A stretch of DNA of 34,349 nucleotides from Phycisphaerae bacterium (GTDB taxonomy: Bacteria; Planctomycetota; Phycisphaerae; Sedimentisphaerales; Anaerobacaceae): the NCBI GenBank assembly GCA_016782865.1, contig JADHXR010000082.1:1-34349 (forward strand), written 5' to 3'. Both the position numbers and the translations under genes were made by a program. The notes under the pieces are model-generated. The model was given only the letters and a program-made list of their open reading frames with translations, was not told the DNA's origin and made no database searches. Of the stretch, positions 1-8,132 are shown one piece after another. Numbering within the stretch: the first letter of the stretch is position 1; the number at the start of each line of letters is the position of its first letter.

Positions 1-203
1 GTATGACGCATTTCTTGGAGGGCCGAATGGATGCAAGCTTCGGCACTACATCCCTTGCAATGCAGAAGGCCATCCGTCTGATGGAAAGAGGTCTGGTCAA
101 CCCAGAGGCAATTATTACGCACCGTTTTGCCCTCGCGGACATTCACGAGGCCATCCAGGTAATGAGCCAGAAAGAACGTAACAAGGTGATGATCAACCAG
201 TAG
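1..203 (+). CDS. C-terminal end of a zinc-type medium-chain alcohol dehydrogenase (partial)
   Basis: The reading frame is open from the window edge to TAG at 201-203, so only about the last 67 residues are present. The tail pattern is a run of helix, then ITHRFALADIHEAIQVM, then KVMINQ. This is the usual end of the MDR/sorbitol-dehydrogenase-like family, where 'ITHRf.l.di.eAf' precedes a final beta strand (family knowledge). These enzymes oxidise alcohols or polyols with NAD(P). The nucleotide-binding and zinc-ligand parts lie outside the window, so substrate and cofactor cannot be judged. The ATG at position 3 is internal, not the true start. No plus-strand gene follows closely. Confidence 0.75.
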   Translation, partial: MTHFLEGRMDASFGTTSLAMQKAIRLMERGLVNPEAIITHRFALADIHEAIQVMSQKERNKVMINQ

Positions 204-476
204 GGCGTACAGGTCTCGGTCAGTTGAGGTGGGAGGATTGGTCGGATGCCGAACTGGCTCCGGGACAGATATGTATCACAACTGCAATGTGCAAAGTGTG
301 GACCGAAGGTGTAGAAGGTGTAACGCCATGTTGATAAACCGCTTGAATGTGGCCAGTTCTTGGTGTAGTCTTGGTGTAGAATCTGGCATATTAGGGCATA
401 TTGTGGCACATTTGGTGCGCCTGTTGAGAATGCTAGTGTTGATGATAAGTACCGCTAATAAAAGGCTTTGTATTAA

Positions 477-550
477 TGGGCGATACAGGACTCGAACCTG
501 TGACCTCACGGGTGTGATCCGTGCGCTCTAGCCAACTGAGCTAAACGCCC
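477..550 (-). tRNA. tRNA-Val(CAC)
   Basis: Read on the minus strand, all cloverleaf parts are present. There is a 7-bp acceptor stem (GGGCGTT/ATCGCCC), D arm GCTC...GAGC, anticodon stem CACGG/CCGTG around loop ATCACAC, and T arm ACAGG-TTCGAGT-CCTGT. The discriminator base is A at 477, and CCA is not encoded. The anticodon CAC (514-516) reads the valine codon GTG. The acceptor stem has one U6-U67 mismatch; neighbouring pairs are intact. Confidence 0.93.
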
Positions 551-600
551 TATCATTTTTTTCGACTTCCGATTCGGTCGTGCCCGAACTGGAAAAGTTG

Positions 601-629
601 ATTATAAGCTTTTAGTCACAAGCAGTCAA
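601..629 (-). promoter_or_regulatory. Sigma-70-type promoter of the tRNA-Val gene
   Basis: On the minus strand TTGACT (624-629) is followed after exactly 17 bases by a perfect TATAAT (601-606). The tRNA 5' end is 50 bases downstream, so a short leader is expected. This is the best promoter match in the window and nothing else on the minus strand is close enough to use it. Confidence 0.8.
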
Positions 630-666
630 TCTATAATTGCGTCGCGACCACCCCTGGTGTAACAAT

Positions 667-681
667 GTCGGCGGGGCCGAC
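667..681 (-). terminator. Possible short terminator hairpin downstream of the 736-1593 gene
   Basis: GTCGGC and GCCGAC form a 6-bp GC stem around a 3-base loop, 54 bases past the stop of the minus-strand gene ending at 736. On the minus strand it is followed by ATTGTT, a poor U tract, so termination is only a suggestion. Confidence 0.28.
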
Positions 682-735
682 ACGTCAAGTGGTGTGCCGA
701 TGCGGATGAGACCGCCGCCGCCTGAGCTGTTCGCC

Positions 736-1593
736 CTATATTATCTCGAGCCGGCGAAGGATGGCCTTTGCCCAGCGTAAGCTGCGTAATTGCGAAAGGA
801 TAAGCAGCAACAACATCAATACCCCATAGCCGCTGAAACGCAGATAGTAGAGGGCAACGTCCAGAATGTCGTCAGTTTTGCCCGAATACCATTTCACCAA
901 CTCTTCGGGGGTAAAGACCACTCCGGTAACTACGCTTCCGAACATCCTCTGCCAGGGCAGCAGGAGTACGAACATCAGCAGCGATAGGAAAAACGCTCTG
1001 CTGATATGGTTTATGCCGCCCAGCCTGCCGTTCATTGAGACCTTCAGGCTGAAGAGCAACGTCAGGCAGTACAGCGCTGCCGTCAGTATGAGCACCGCGT
1101 TGACAATGCTGATTAGCAGGGTCAATTGTTCGAAAGTTATAAAGTCCTTCGGGACCCATTGACCGGCATACTGCATTTGTGGTGCCGTTGATCGGATTCT
1201 TGGCTCGATCCACCGGAGGGCAGAACTTGACTTGGCAAGCTCGTTAGGCTCGGCCGGCTCGTTAGGCTCGACGGATTCGCCCAGCTTTTCGGGCTCGCTG
1301 GGTTCGGTGGGCTCATTGGTTTTTGCAGGCTCGGTGGGTTCAACGGTCTCGGCATCCTCGGTTGGCTTATTAGGCTCCGCTGGTTCGCTTGGCCCAACAG
1401 CAGGCTCGTCACCGTAGAGCTGTCCGTCAATCTTGATGTAACCTCTGTCTACCAGATGAAAACTCACCTGCAGCAGCAAGAGACACAACAATACTATCAG
1501 GAAGAAAAAGTTCTTCCATCCTTTGAAAACGCCAACGGCTTCGAGACAATCGGTGGTGTCCAGCAAGTCATTGCCGCCATGATTCTCGACCAT
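736..1593 (-). CDS. Hypothetical membrane protein with Pro/Glu-rich linker
   Basis: 285 residues. The family is not recognised. A hydrophobic segment at about residues 28-46 (FFFLIVLLCLLLLQV) is followed by a low-complexity linker at about 62-120 built of imperfect EPxEPxEP/EPNE units. Three more likely membrane segments follow, near 156-182, 198-216 and 246-266, and a basic tail ends the protein. The layout suggests one anchor, an extracytoplasmic Pro/Glu-rich spacer of about 60 residues, then a three-helix membrane bundle. The ATG is well placed: AGGAGA at 1601-1606 lies seven bases before it. No co-directional neighbour is close, so it is probably monocistronic. Function is unknown; a structural or envelope-spacer role is only inference. 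Confidence 0.75.
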   Translation of the reverse strand: MVENHGGNDLLDTTDCLEAVGVFKGWKNFFFLIVLLCLLLLQVSFHLVDRGYIKIDGQLYGDEPAVGPSEPAEPNKPTEDAETVEPTEPAKTNEPTEPSEPEKLGESVEPNEPAEPNELAKSSSALRWIEPRIRSTAPQMQYAGQWVPKDFITFEQLTLLISIVNAVLILTAALYCLTLLFSLKVSMNGRLGGINHISRAFFLSLLMFVLLLPWQRMFGSVVTGVVFTPEELVKWYSGKTDDILDVALYYLRFSGYGVLMLLLLILSQLRSLRWAKAILRRLEII

Positions 1594-2174
1594 TTCTATA
1601 TCTCCTTAATTTCGAACATCTCGCAGTCATTATGTTCGGTCTCTGCTGTCAGTGCAAGAAATTTATCCCGCACTTGAAGAAATTCACCCGCTTTGAGAAA
1701 GGCGCTGAGCAAGATAAGTTACCGGTCAGTGAGGCTTCATGGTTAATCGCAGAACGGATGCCGGCTTCTCTGGCGGTTGCGTCGGACCGGCCGGGCAGGT
1801 TGGAGCTATCGGCCCGGTGCCGGCGCCTGCCGGAAGAATCATCCAAATCTAGCCCAATGGGACGATTATTCTTTGTCTCGGCCAACAGATCCGTGCTAAT
1901 ATCGGACATCACCGAGCCCTCTTCTCGCATTGGCGAGCCGGCGCCGCCCGTTGATATCCGCGTTCGGCGACGATCCGAACCGGCTTTGCCGGCGTACGAT
2001 CCGGACCGGCCTCATTGGGCATTTTTTCCGGGTATTTCCAGCGGCAGAATCCGCCCCACACCGATTCGCTCCCCTGTGGGCTATTTTTCTTGCAAAGTCT
2101 GCGCATTTACCTATACTCATAAGGTTTAAAACTTGGTTAGGCTCCATTGAGCCGGCCGGAATCGGAGAATATGT
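1594..2174. other. Gene-free stretch of 581 bases between divergent genes
   Basis: Several overlapping ORFs exist on both strands here, but all are Arg/Pro-rich, lack a convincing ribosome site and match no family I know. The stretch separates the divergent genes at 736-1593 and 2175-4400, so it should hold both promoters. Only the plus-strand one (2090-2117) is recognisable. Around 1960-2012 there is a GC-rich, locally repetitive patch in which GACGATCCGAACCGG is echoed by TACGATCCGGACCGG. Confidence 0.5.
2090..2117 (+). promoter_or_regulatory. Candidate sigma-70 promoter for the 2175-5054 operon
   Basis: TTGCAA (2090-2095) and TATACT (2112-2117) are separated by 16 bases and lie about 60 bases before the start at 2175. 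The spacing is slightly short but both boxes are good matches. Confidence 0.5.
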
Positions 2175-4400
2175 ATGAATTTGGTCAAGTGGTTTCGAAG
2201 AAATAACAAGAAAGTGATGGCCATCGTGGTCATCGTCATAATGGTCGGTTTTATAGGTGGTTCGGCCCTGACAAGTCTGTTGCAGAGCAACCGCGGGGGG
2301 CTGGGTGACGTGATAGCTTACCTCGGAGACAAGACCAAGGTAAAGAGGCAAGACCTGCTTTCAGCACGCCAGGAGCTGGACATTTTGAGAATGCTGCGCG
2401 CCGATGTGTTGCTGAAATCGCAGGATTTGCAGGGAGTTATCCTGGGCGAGCTGCTTTTTGCCGATCAGAGGGCTTCGGCGGCGTTGATCAATCGCCTCAA
2501 GCAGACTATCAGGCAAGAACAGTTCGAAATCAGCGAGAAACAAATCAACGACATATACAGACGCCAGGCGCCGCCTGATATCTACTGGCATTGTCTACAG
2601 CACGAAGCGCAGTTAGCCGGGATCAGCCTGCCGGAGGCCGACGTGAGAACACTGCTTGCACAGATAATACCGCAGCTATTCGAAGGCGGGACTTATTCGG
2701 AAGTAATCGGCGCGATAATGAGCCAGCAGCGAATTCCACAGGGCCAGATACTGGCCACGCTGGGCAAGTTGCTGGGCGTGCTGCAGTACGCCCACATGGT
2801 TTGCTCGAGCGAGGATGTCACGACCCAGCAGATAATGCATGCCGCCAGTTTCGAAGGGGAGGGGGTTAACGCGGAGTTTGTCAGATTCGACTGCGGTGTG
2901 TTTGCCGAGGGCCTGGACGAGCCGGACACAGCGAAGATGGCGGAGCACTTCGACAAGTATAAGAAGTTCTTTGCCGGCGCGGTAAGCGACGAGAATCCCT
3001 ATGGCTTCGGATACAAGCTGCCCGACAGAGTTCAGCTTGAGTACATGGCCGTCAAGCTCGATGATGTTCGGACTATAGTGACATCACCTACACAGGATGA
3101 GATAGGAGATTACTACAACAGAAACAAAGAACAATCATTCACCGAACAGGTTCAATCCGATCCCAACGATCCGAACTCGCTGACCGAGCGAGTCAAGAGC
3201 TATGCGGAGGTCGCAGACAGCATTTCCAAGCAGCTTTTGAAGAGCAAGATAAACGCTAAGACTGAGACTATCCTCCAGGACGCGAAGACGCTCACCGAGG
3301 GCAATCTGGCGGATATGAATGATGCCATGATCGAGGACCTCGACGCAGAGCAGTTCTCGAAACTCGCCGGTGATTATAAAGCGGCCGCGCAAAAGTTGAG
3401 CGAGAAATATGGTATTAAGGTGCATACGGGCCGGACGGGATTACTGGGCCCGACAGAAATGCAAACGGACGAGCATCTCAGGACCTTGGTCGTACGAGGC
3501 TACGGGCGCAACCCGGTAACGTTGAGCCAGGTTGTATTCGCGGTCGACGAGCTGGCTGCCAGCGAACTCGGCCAATTCGATGTGCCAAAGCCGAGAGTGT
3601 ATGAGAATATCGGGCCGGTTAGAGATTGGATGAGCGAGTATGATATTTCCGGAAAAATTGTGGCGCTCGTACGAGTGACTGAAGCTCGAAAAGCTTCCGA
3701 ACCGGAAAGTATCGATCAGACCTTCAGCACAGCTTCATTAAGATTCGACCCGAATCAGGAAGAGTCGGACGAGGACGTTTATTCGGTGAAGGAAAAAATC
3801 GCCGAAGATGTGAAGAAACTCGCCGCGATGGATGCGGCAGAAGCAAAGGCCAAAGAGTTCATCGCCCAGGCCGTCAAGGACGGCTGGACAAGCACAGTCG
3901 AGAGGTTCAACAAGCTTCACAAGCAAGAGCGAGGATTGGATGCAAATGAACCGGATGCCTTCAGACTGCAAAACTCCAGAGACTTGCGGAGGATGTCAAG
4001 GGCAACCGTGGAGACGTTAGCCGTGCAGAACCAGGGCAATCCCGCAGGAGCATTTTTCCTGAACGAAAATGAAAGTAATCGACGGCTCGCGGATCAGCTT
4101 TATTCGCTTGTGCCGGCTGACAGTGACACAGCCAAAGATCTGCCTTTGGTCCTGGAAGTCAAACCTCAGATGAGTTATTACGCCATCAGGAACATATCGG
4201 TCAAACGGCTCTGGAAAGAAGGTTACGAGAAAATCAAGGCCGAGCGGCTGTACAGAGAGGATATTATTCGATCCCAGAGCCTGGCAGCGGTCCATTTTAA
4301 TCCCGAGAATATTGTGAAACGTTTGGACCTCAAATGGGCCCGGACCGATGAAGAATCTGAAGATGCCGAGACACAGGCGGAATCGGAGGCGGCATCGTAA
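2175..4400 (+). CDS. Membrane-anchored PpiD/SurA-like periplasmic folding protein
   Basis: 741 residues. A basic start (KWFRRNNKKVM) precedes one membrane helix at about residues 14-35, giving a type II anchor with nearly everything outside the membrane. The next part, with KVKRQDLLSARQELDILRML and the helical block around residues 95-135, resembles the SurA/PpiD N-terminal chaperone domain: a 'v....f..a' strand followed by helices that bind unfolded chains (family knowledge). The rest is long, charged and helical, with two mixed alpha/beta patches near 270-310 and 410-510. I cannot find a clear parvulin prolyl-isomerase signature, so a chaperone without isomerase activity is possible. The C-terminus is acidic. 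The start follows GAGAAT weakly, but it places the charged N-terminus correctly before the anchor. The stop overlaps the next ATG (TAATG), implying coupled translation. Confidence 0.65.
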   Translation: MNLVKWFRRNNKKVMAIVVIVIMVGFIGGSALTSLLQSNRGGLGDVIAYLGDKTKVKRQDLLSARQELDILRMLRADVLLKSQDLQGVILGELLFADQRASAALINRLKQTIRQEQFEISEKQINDIYRRQAPPDIYWHCLQHEAQLAGISLPEADVRTLLAQIIPQLFEGGTYSEVIGAIMSQQRIPQGQILATLGKLLGVLQYAHMVCSSEDVTTQQIMHAASFEGEGVNAEFVRFDCGVFAEGLDEPDTAKMAEHFDKYKKFFAGAVSDENPYGFGYKLPDRVQLEYMAVKLDDVRTIVTSPTQDEIGDYYNRNKEQSFTEQVQSDPNDPNSLTERVKSYAEVADSISKQLLKSKINAKTETILQDAKTLTEGNLADMNDAMIEDLDAEQFSKLAGDYKAAAQKLSEKYGIKVHTGRTGLLGPTEMQTDEHLRTLVVRGYGRNPVTLSQVVFAVDELAASELGQFDVPKPRVYENIGPVRDWMSEYDISGKIVALVRVTEARKASEPESIDQTFSTASLRFDPNQEESDEDVYSVKEKIAEDVKKLAAMDAAEAKAKEFIAQAVKDGWTSTVERFNKLHKQERGLDANEPDAFRLQNSRDLRRMSRATVETLAVQNQGNPAGAFFLNENESNRRLADQLYSLVPADSDTAKDLPLVLEVKPQMSYYAIRNISVKRLWKEGYEKIKAERLYREDIIRSQSLAAVHFNPENIVKRLDLKWARTDEESEDAETQAESEAAS

Positions 4401-4801
4401 TGGCACCGCGTTCGAGAGAAGGCCACATACTGTTCCTGCTGACTGTGGGACTGCTTGCCTGGCTCGTGCCGGGAGCCGGGCATCTCATACTCGGAAAGAA
4501 AACCCACGCCGCAGTCATATTCGCCACTATCCTCATGACTCTGTGCATAGGGTTGTACATAGGCTCAATCGGGGTAATTAACCCCGTGGGGGCCAAGCCT
4601 TGGTATGTGGCGCAAGTGATGAATACGCCGGCAGTGGCGGCCCTCGGGCAGATGACCAGAGGGGGAGGTTATCCTGTGTACGGCAGGCCAAATGAAATCG
4701 GGCAGATATACACCAGCATCGCCGGCTTGCTCAACCTTCTGTGCATCGTCAACGCCGTCTATCTGGCTCATCTGCGCAGAATCGAAAACGTCGGAGACTG
4801 A
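4400..4801 (+). CDS. Small multi-span membrane protein, DUF6677-like
   Basis: 133 residues. The start ATG shares its A with the upstream TAA stop, a classic coupled junction. Hydrophobic segments lie at about residues 10-30, 36-56 and 104-124. The motif LVPGAGHLILGKK in the first hairpin resembles the 'PG.Gh...g....g' pattern of small membrane proteins such as TM2/DUF6677 types. From memory DUF6677 is mainly planctomycete, and I am not certain of the match. A loop with a conserved-looking GGGYPVYGRP lies between helices 2 and 3. Its place in the operon with an anchored folding factor and another small membrane protein suggests a shared envelope task; biochemical function is unknown. Confidence 0.7.
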   Translation: MAPRSREGHILFLLTVGLLAWLVPGAGHLILGKKTHAAVIFATILMTLCIGLYIGSIGVINPVGAKPWYVAQVMNTPAVAALGQMTRGGGYPVYGRPNEIGQIYTSIAGLLNLLCIVNAVYLAHLRRIENVGD

Positions 4802-4802
4802 A

Positions 4803-5054
4803 ATGGCGACAATGACAGCTCTACTGCTGGCAAACTTTACGACGCCGGAGACAATAGGGGTCAACCCGCAGTCCATGCTCTGGCTGCTGCCGTTGGTCGC
4901 ATCGATTGCGGTCGTCTATAAGGCAACAAAGGTTCCGAAGATTACGGCCGTCAATTTCCTGAAAGAAACGGCGATCCTGTTCGGCTCGATTGTCATATTT
5001 ATGATTATTACAGCGTTGGTTCTGTGTGCTTCGGCCTGGTTTATTACGGAGTGA
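4803..5054 (+). CDS. Small two-helix membrane protein of unknown function
   Basis: 83 residues, starting at ATG 4803, one base after the TGA of the previous gene. A longer in-frame start at 4692 would overlap the previous gene by more than 100 bases and is unlikely. Two membrane helices (about residues 25-41 and 55-77) are linked by a basic loop (KATKVPKITAVNFLKE). No family is recognised. The tight spacing makes it the third member of the 2175-5054 operon. It ends 15 bases from the convergent rnc stop with no terminator hairpin visible in the gap. Confidence 0.65.
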   Translation: MATMTALLLANFTTPETIGVNPQSMLWLLPLVASIAVVYKATKVPKITAVNFLKETAILFGSIVIFMIITALVLCASAWFITE

Positions 5055-5069
5055 CCTCCAAAGCAGGGG

Positions 5070-5780
5070 TTAAAAACCGTCCTCCACGGCAGCTCTTTCG
5101 AGCACATCCAACTCCACAAGGGCATTGAGAGCGGCTTTTTGCTCCGCTTCTTTCTTGTTCGTCCCCCAGGCGCTCGGGAAATGGCGATCGTTGATAACCA
5201 CCCCTAACTCGAAACATTTATTATGGTCAGGGCCTTTCTCGTCGAGCAGCACATAGGACGGCGTAGCGCTGAACTGCTCCTGAGAGTATTGCTGCAACAA
5301 AGACTTGAAGTTGCCCTGGACCTGCTCGGCGTCGGCCCGCTCGATTAATGGGCCAAAAACTCTCAAAATGAAATCGCGAGCAGGGCCCAGGCCGCCATCG
5401 ATGTGTATTGCAGCAATAATTGTCTCCAGCACACCGGCGGCAAGAGAGCCTGACAAAGCACGGTTGGAGACCATGCCCTTGCCGACCTTTAGAAATTCCT
5501 GCAGCCCAAGCTGTCCGGAAACGCGGGCGCAGGTCTCGCGGGAAACAAGCTTGCTCTTTATCTTTGTCAAGTCGCCCTCAAGGTAGTGGGAAAACCTCCC
5601 GAAGAGGGCCTGGCAGATTACCACAGCCAAAACCGAATCGCCGAGGAACTCAAGCCTTTCATTGCTCAAAAGACGATCGTCGACCGCAGAGGAATGAGTT
5701 AATGCCTTGCTCAATAAACTCTTGTCAGAAAATGTGTAACCTAGGATCTGCTCGATTTGCTGCAGAGTCTCTTCATCCAT
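5070..5780 (-). CDS. rnc: Ribonuclease III
   Basis: 236 residues, the usual length. It cleaves double-stranded RNA in rRNA and mRNA maturation in the cytoplasm. The N-terminal endonuclease domain has the signature NERLEFLGDSV (about residues 40-50), supplying the metal-ligand Glu and Asp. The second catalytic block is LAAGVLETIIAAIHIDGG (about 113-130), with the Glu at 119 in place. The position three residues before that Glu, usually Asp, is Gly here. A C-terminal double-strand RNA-binding domain follows at about 157-225 (NFKSLLQQYSQEQ ... GTNKKEAEQKAALNAL). I chose ATG 5780 because the protein then begins with the family's first helix; the longer frame would run into the STAS gene. That ATG sits one base after the STAS stop, so the two are coupled. 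Confidence 0.93.
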   Translation of the reverse strand: MDEETLQQIEQILGYTFSDKSLLSKALTHSSAVDDRLLSNERLEFLGDSVLAVVICQALFGRFSHYLEGDLTKIKSKLVSRETCARVSGQLGLQEFLKVGKGMVSNRALSGSLAAGVLETIIAAIHIDGGLGPARDFILRVFGPLIERADAEQVQGNFKSLLQQYSQEQFSATPSYVLLDEKGPDHNKCFELGVVINDRHFPSAWGTNKKEAEQKAALNALVELDVLERAAVEDGF

Positions 5781-5781
5781 A

Positions 5782-6117
5782 TCAACTGACCATCTGCAAA
5801 CTCGCCAGAGCGACAAACTTGTCGTCGGCAAACTCAAAAATCCCATCAAGGCCGGTCACTGTAAATATACCTCTTGTCGCCGCTGCAACATTGCAGAAAA
5901 CGAGCCGATGCCCGCAATCACCCAACAATTTGCGCAGCTTCAAGAACTTGGAGATGCTGGAAGAAGTTATGATGTCGACATTGGAAAAGTCAATCACCAC
6001 TTCGCAATCACCCCGGTCGCGCACGATCCCAGTGACCGTCTTCAGCTCATCACCCATTTCCGGCTCCTGGGGCAAGTCCACGAGAATGATGTCTTCAGAC
6101 CAATCTTGTATCCCCAT
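5782..6117 (-). CDS. STAS-domain anti-sigma-factor antagonist-like protein
   Basis: 111 residues, a single STAS domain (SpoIIAA/RsbV fold). Typical pieces are the strand CEVVIDFSNVDIITSSSISK, where the Ser run at 52-54 falls at the phospho-acceptor position before the helix, and the later GHRLVFCNV strand. In this family the unphosphorylated form binds a serine-kinase anti-sigma factor and frees its target (family knowledge). No kinase or sigma factor is encoded nearby, so partners must be elsewhere. The ATG has AAGGAG a few bases upstream. Downstream rnc begins one base after this stop, so the pair is co-transcribed. Whether the pairing is functional or just shared transcription cannot be told. 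Confidence 0.85.
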   Translation of the reverse strand: MGIQDWSEDIILVDLPQEPEMGDELKTVTGIVRDRGDCEVVIDFSNVDIITSSSISKFLKLRKLLGDCGHRLVFCNVAAATRGIFTVTGLDGIFEFADDKFVALASLQMVS

Positions 6118-6565
6118 CTCGATCTCCTTTTAATTCAAGAATCTACATCTCTTTGCTATTCTATCGGCATAAGTCTCAGCCAAGTTGAGTAAGAAAACCG
6201 AGCCCGGCGCCATTTCGTAGTTTCCCTACCGGCCTCGGTGCTTTGCCAAGGGCCAAAAAGGAACTCCATACACGGTCGAATATCCGCTTTTCAGGTCTGC
6301 TTCTTAGCGTATCAACTACTCCTTGAGCTGTTTTATCTGGACCATCATCTCGCTGATGCGCCATTCGATCGCCGAAAGAATCCAGAACTTGAAGTGGTTG
6401 ACGCGCATCTGGCAGTGCATCAAATTGACGGAATCAATAGCAAACAGCAAATTTGGCACGGTAGATCGATTGGGCGTGTAAACCCCGCGCGTTCACCACA
6501 CAAGGTGGCTCGTGCTGAGCAAAGACTTTTGAACAACAAAGCCCGAGACAGACCCGGTTGATCTG
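6118..6565. other. Gene-poor gap between the enolase stop and the STAS start
   Basis: 448 bases. It should hold the enolase 3' end and the STAS-rnc promoter, but no strong terminator hairpin or consensus promoter was found. One short minus-strand frame in it looks protein-like and is listed separately. Confidence 0.4.
6316..6459 (-). CDS. Possible small protein downstream of enolase
   Basis: A 47-residue frame starting at GTG 6459 and ending in TAG. Its composition is protein-like (few Arg, good hydrophobic spacing): VPNLLFAIDSVNLMHCQM, then a helical tail ending EMMVQIKQLKE. The same frame continues open upstream to a TGA but offers no better start. No ribosome site is visible before the GTG. 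It lies about 107 bases past the enolase stop on the same strand. It could be a real small protein, the remnant of a larger gene, or chance. No family is recognised. Confidence 0.3.
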   Translation of the reverse strand: MPNLLFAIDSVNLMHCQMRVNHFKFWILSAIEWRISEMMVQIKQLKE

Positions 6566-7852
6566 CTATTGAAACATGAAGCTCGCGTACTGGGCGGCAT
6601 CGGCGAGGTCTTCATTGATCCTCAGAAGCTGATTGTACTTGCAGATCCGATCCGTTCGGCATAGCGAGCCAGTCTTTATCTGGCCGACGCCGGTCGCGAC
6701 GGCAAGGTCCGCAATGGTGCTGTCTTCGGTCTCACCGCTTCTGTGGCTTATGACGGCGGTCCAGCCGGCCCTCTTGGCCATGTTGATCGCTTCGAACGTT
6801 TCGGTAAGAGTGCCGATCTGGTTGAGCTTGATCAAAATGGAGTTGGCACAGTCGAGCTCGATACCCTTTGCCAGCCGCTGCGTGTTAGTAACGAACAGGT
6901 CGTCGCCCACGATCTGAACGTTGTCGCCGATTTGCTTTCGCAGTTTCACCCAGCCGTCCCAGTCGTCCTCTGCAAGTCCGTCTTCGATCGAGATGATCGG
7001 ATAGCCACCAGCCCATTTGGCCCAGTGCTTGACCATGTCATCCGAAGAAATACGTTTCTCGGGAGCTGATTTGAAGAAGCTGTAGTCCTTCGTTTCATTG
7101 CTGAACATCTCGGTAGCCGCGGGGTCGAGGGCGATAGAGATATCTTTTCCGGGTTTGTATCCGGCCTTCTTGATGGCTTCGGTGACCACGTCGAGCGCCT
7201 CTTCGTTGCTCTTGAGCATGGGGGCAAAGCCTCCTTCGTCACCGACGCTGGTGGCGTAACCCTTTTTGGCGAGGACTTTCTTGAGCGTGTGGAAAGTCTC
7301 GGCGCCCATCCTCAGGGCATCCGGGAAGGTCTTGGCGCCGACGGGCATGATCATGAATTCCTGGAAATCGACGTTGTTGTCAGCATGTTTTCCACCGTTC
7401 AGGATGTTCATCATCGGCACGGGCAGGATGTTTGCACTGCAACCTCCGAGATATCTGTAGAGAGGCAGCCCGGCAGAATCGGCGGCGGCCTTGGCCGCAG
7501 CGAGCGAAACACCGAGAATGGCGTTTGCGCCAAGTTTGCCCTTGTTCGGGGTGCCGTCGAGTGAGATCATGAGTTGATCGAGTTCTTCCTGGGCACACGC
7601 ATCCATTCCGATGACTTCCGGAGCGATTGTCTCGTTAACATTCTTGACGGCTTGCTCGACGCCCTTGCCCATATATCGTTTTGCCTTCGTATCGCGCAGT
7701 TCGACCGCTTCATGAGCCCCCGTGCTGGCCCCGGAGGGAACAGCGGCTCTGCCGAATCCACCATCTTCGAGCATAACATCAACTTCGACCGTCGGGTTTC
7801 CGCGGGAATCCAGAATCTCTCTGGCTGTAACGTCAATAATCAGTGTAAACAT
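6566..7852 (-). CDS. eno: Enolase (phosphopyruvate hydratase)
   Basis: 428 residues, standard length. It catalyses 2-phosphoglycerate to phosphoenolpyruvate in glycolysis and its reverse, in the cytoplasm, with magnesium. The N-terminal lid motif VPSGASTGAHEAVELRD is intact. The acid Glu lies in SVGDEGGFAP, a metal Asp/Glu set in ISIEDGLAEDDWDGW, the signature LIKLNQIGTLTETF carries the base Lys, and SHRSGETED with the KTGSLCR strand completes the active site. I chose ATG 7852 over an in-frame TTG seven codons upstream: it follows AGGAAAGGAAA by seven bases and gives the family's usual N-terminus (FTLIIDVTAREILDSRGNP). The gene stands alone with its own likely promoter at 7925-7953. Confidence 0.97.
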   Translation of the reverse strand: MFTLIIDVTAREILDSRGNPTVEVDVMLEDGGFGRAAVPSGASTGAHEAVELRDTKAKRYMGKGVEQAVKNVNETIAPEVIGMDACAQEELDQLMISLDGTPNKGKLGANAILGVSLAAAKAAADSAGLPLYRYLGGCSANILPVPMMNILNGGKHADNNVDFQEFMIMPVGAKTFPDALRMGAETFHTLKKVLAKKGYATSVGDEGGFAPMLKSNEEALDVVTEAIKKAGYKPGKDISIALDPAATEMFSNETKDYSFFKSAPEKRISSDDMVKHWAKWAGGYPIISIEDGLAEDDWDGWVKLRKQIGDNVQIVGDDLFVTNTQRLAKGIELDCANSILIKLNQIGTLTETFEAINMAKRAGWTAVISHRSGETEDSTIADLAVATGVGQIKTGSLCRTDRICKYNQLLRINEDLADAAQYASFMFQ

Positions 7853-7924
7853 TATAAAATTTCCTTTCCTCAACTACAGAGTAAGAGTTTCACTTTTCAC
7901 GTGCAAAATCACGTTTCCGGCCAG

Positions 7925-7953
7925 AATCTACAATCTTTCTCGCCATCAGTCAA
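7925..7953 (-). promoter_or_regulatory. Candidate promoter of enolase
   Basis: On the minus strand TTGACT (7948-7953) and TAGATT (7925-7930) are separated by 17 bases, about 70 bases before the enolase ATG. The -35 is strong and the -10 moderate. The rest of the 280-base gap up to 8132 shows nothing else that I can identify. Confidence 0.45.
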
Positions 7954-8132
7954 GAACCGATTGGCAAGCATCTCGCATGCAGGAAGAAACATGGTATGAC
8001 AGTGGCTTCCACCTTGTCGCTGCGAATCGCTTGCAACAACATGAAAACTGACATTCTATTATCTCTGAAGCGAAGCGACGAAGCAATCTCAGGTTTTTCA
8101 ACACCCCCTGCGTCCCTATTTTCCGCTAGCAA

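Noticed and set aside
1632..2129. Overlapping frames on both strands as possible genes
   Set aside because: Arg/Pro-rich translations, no ribosome sites, no family resemblance; treated as intergenic.
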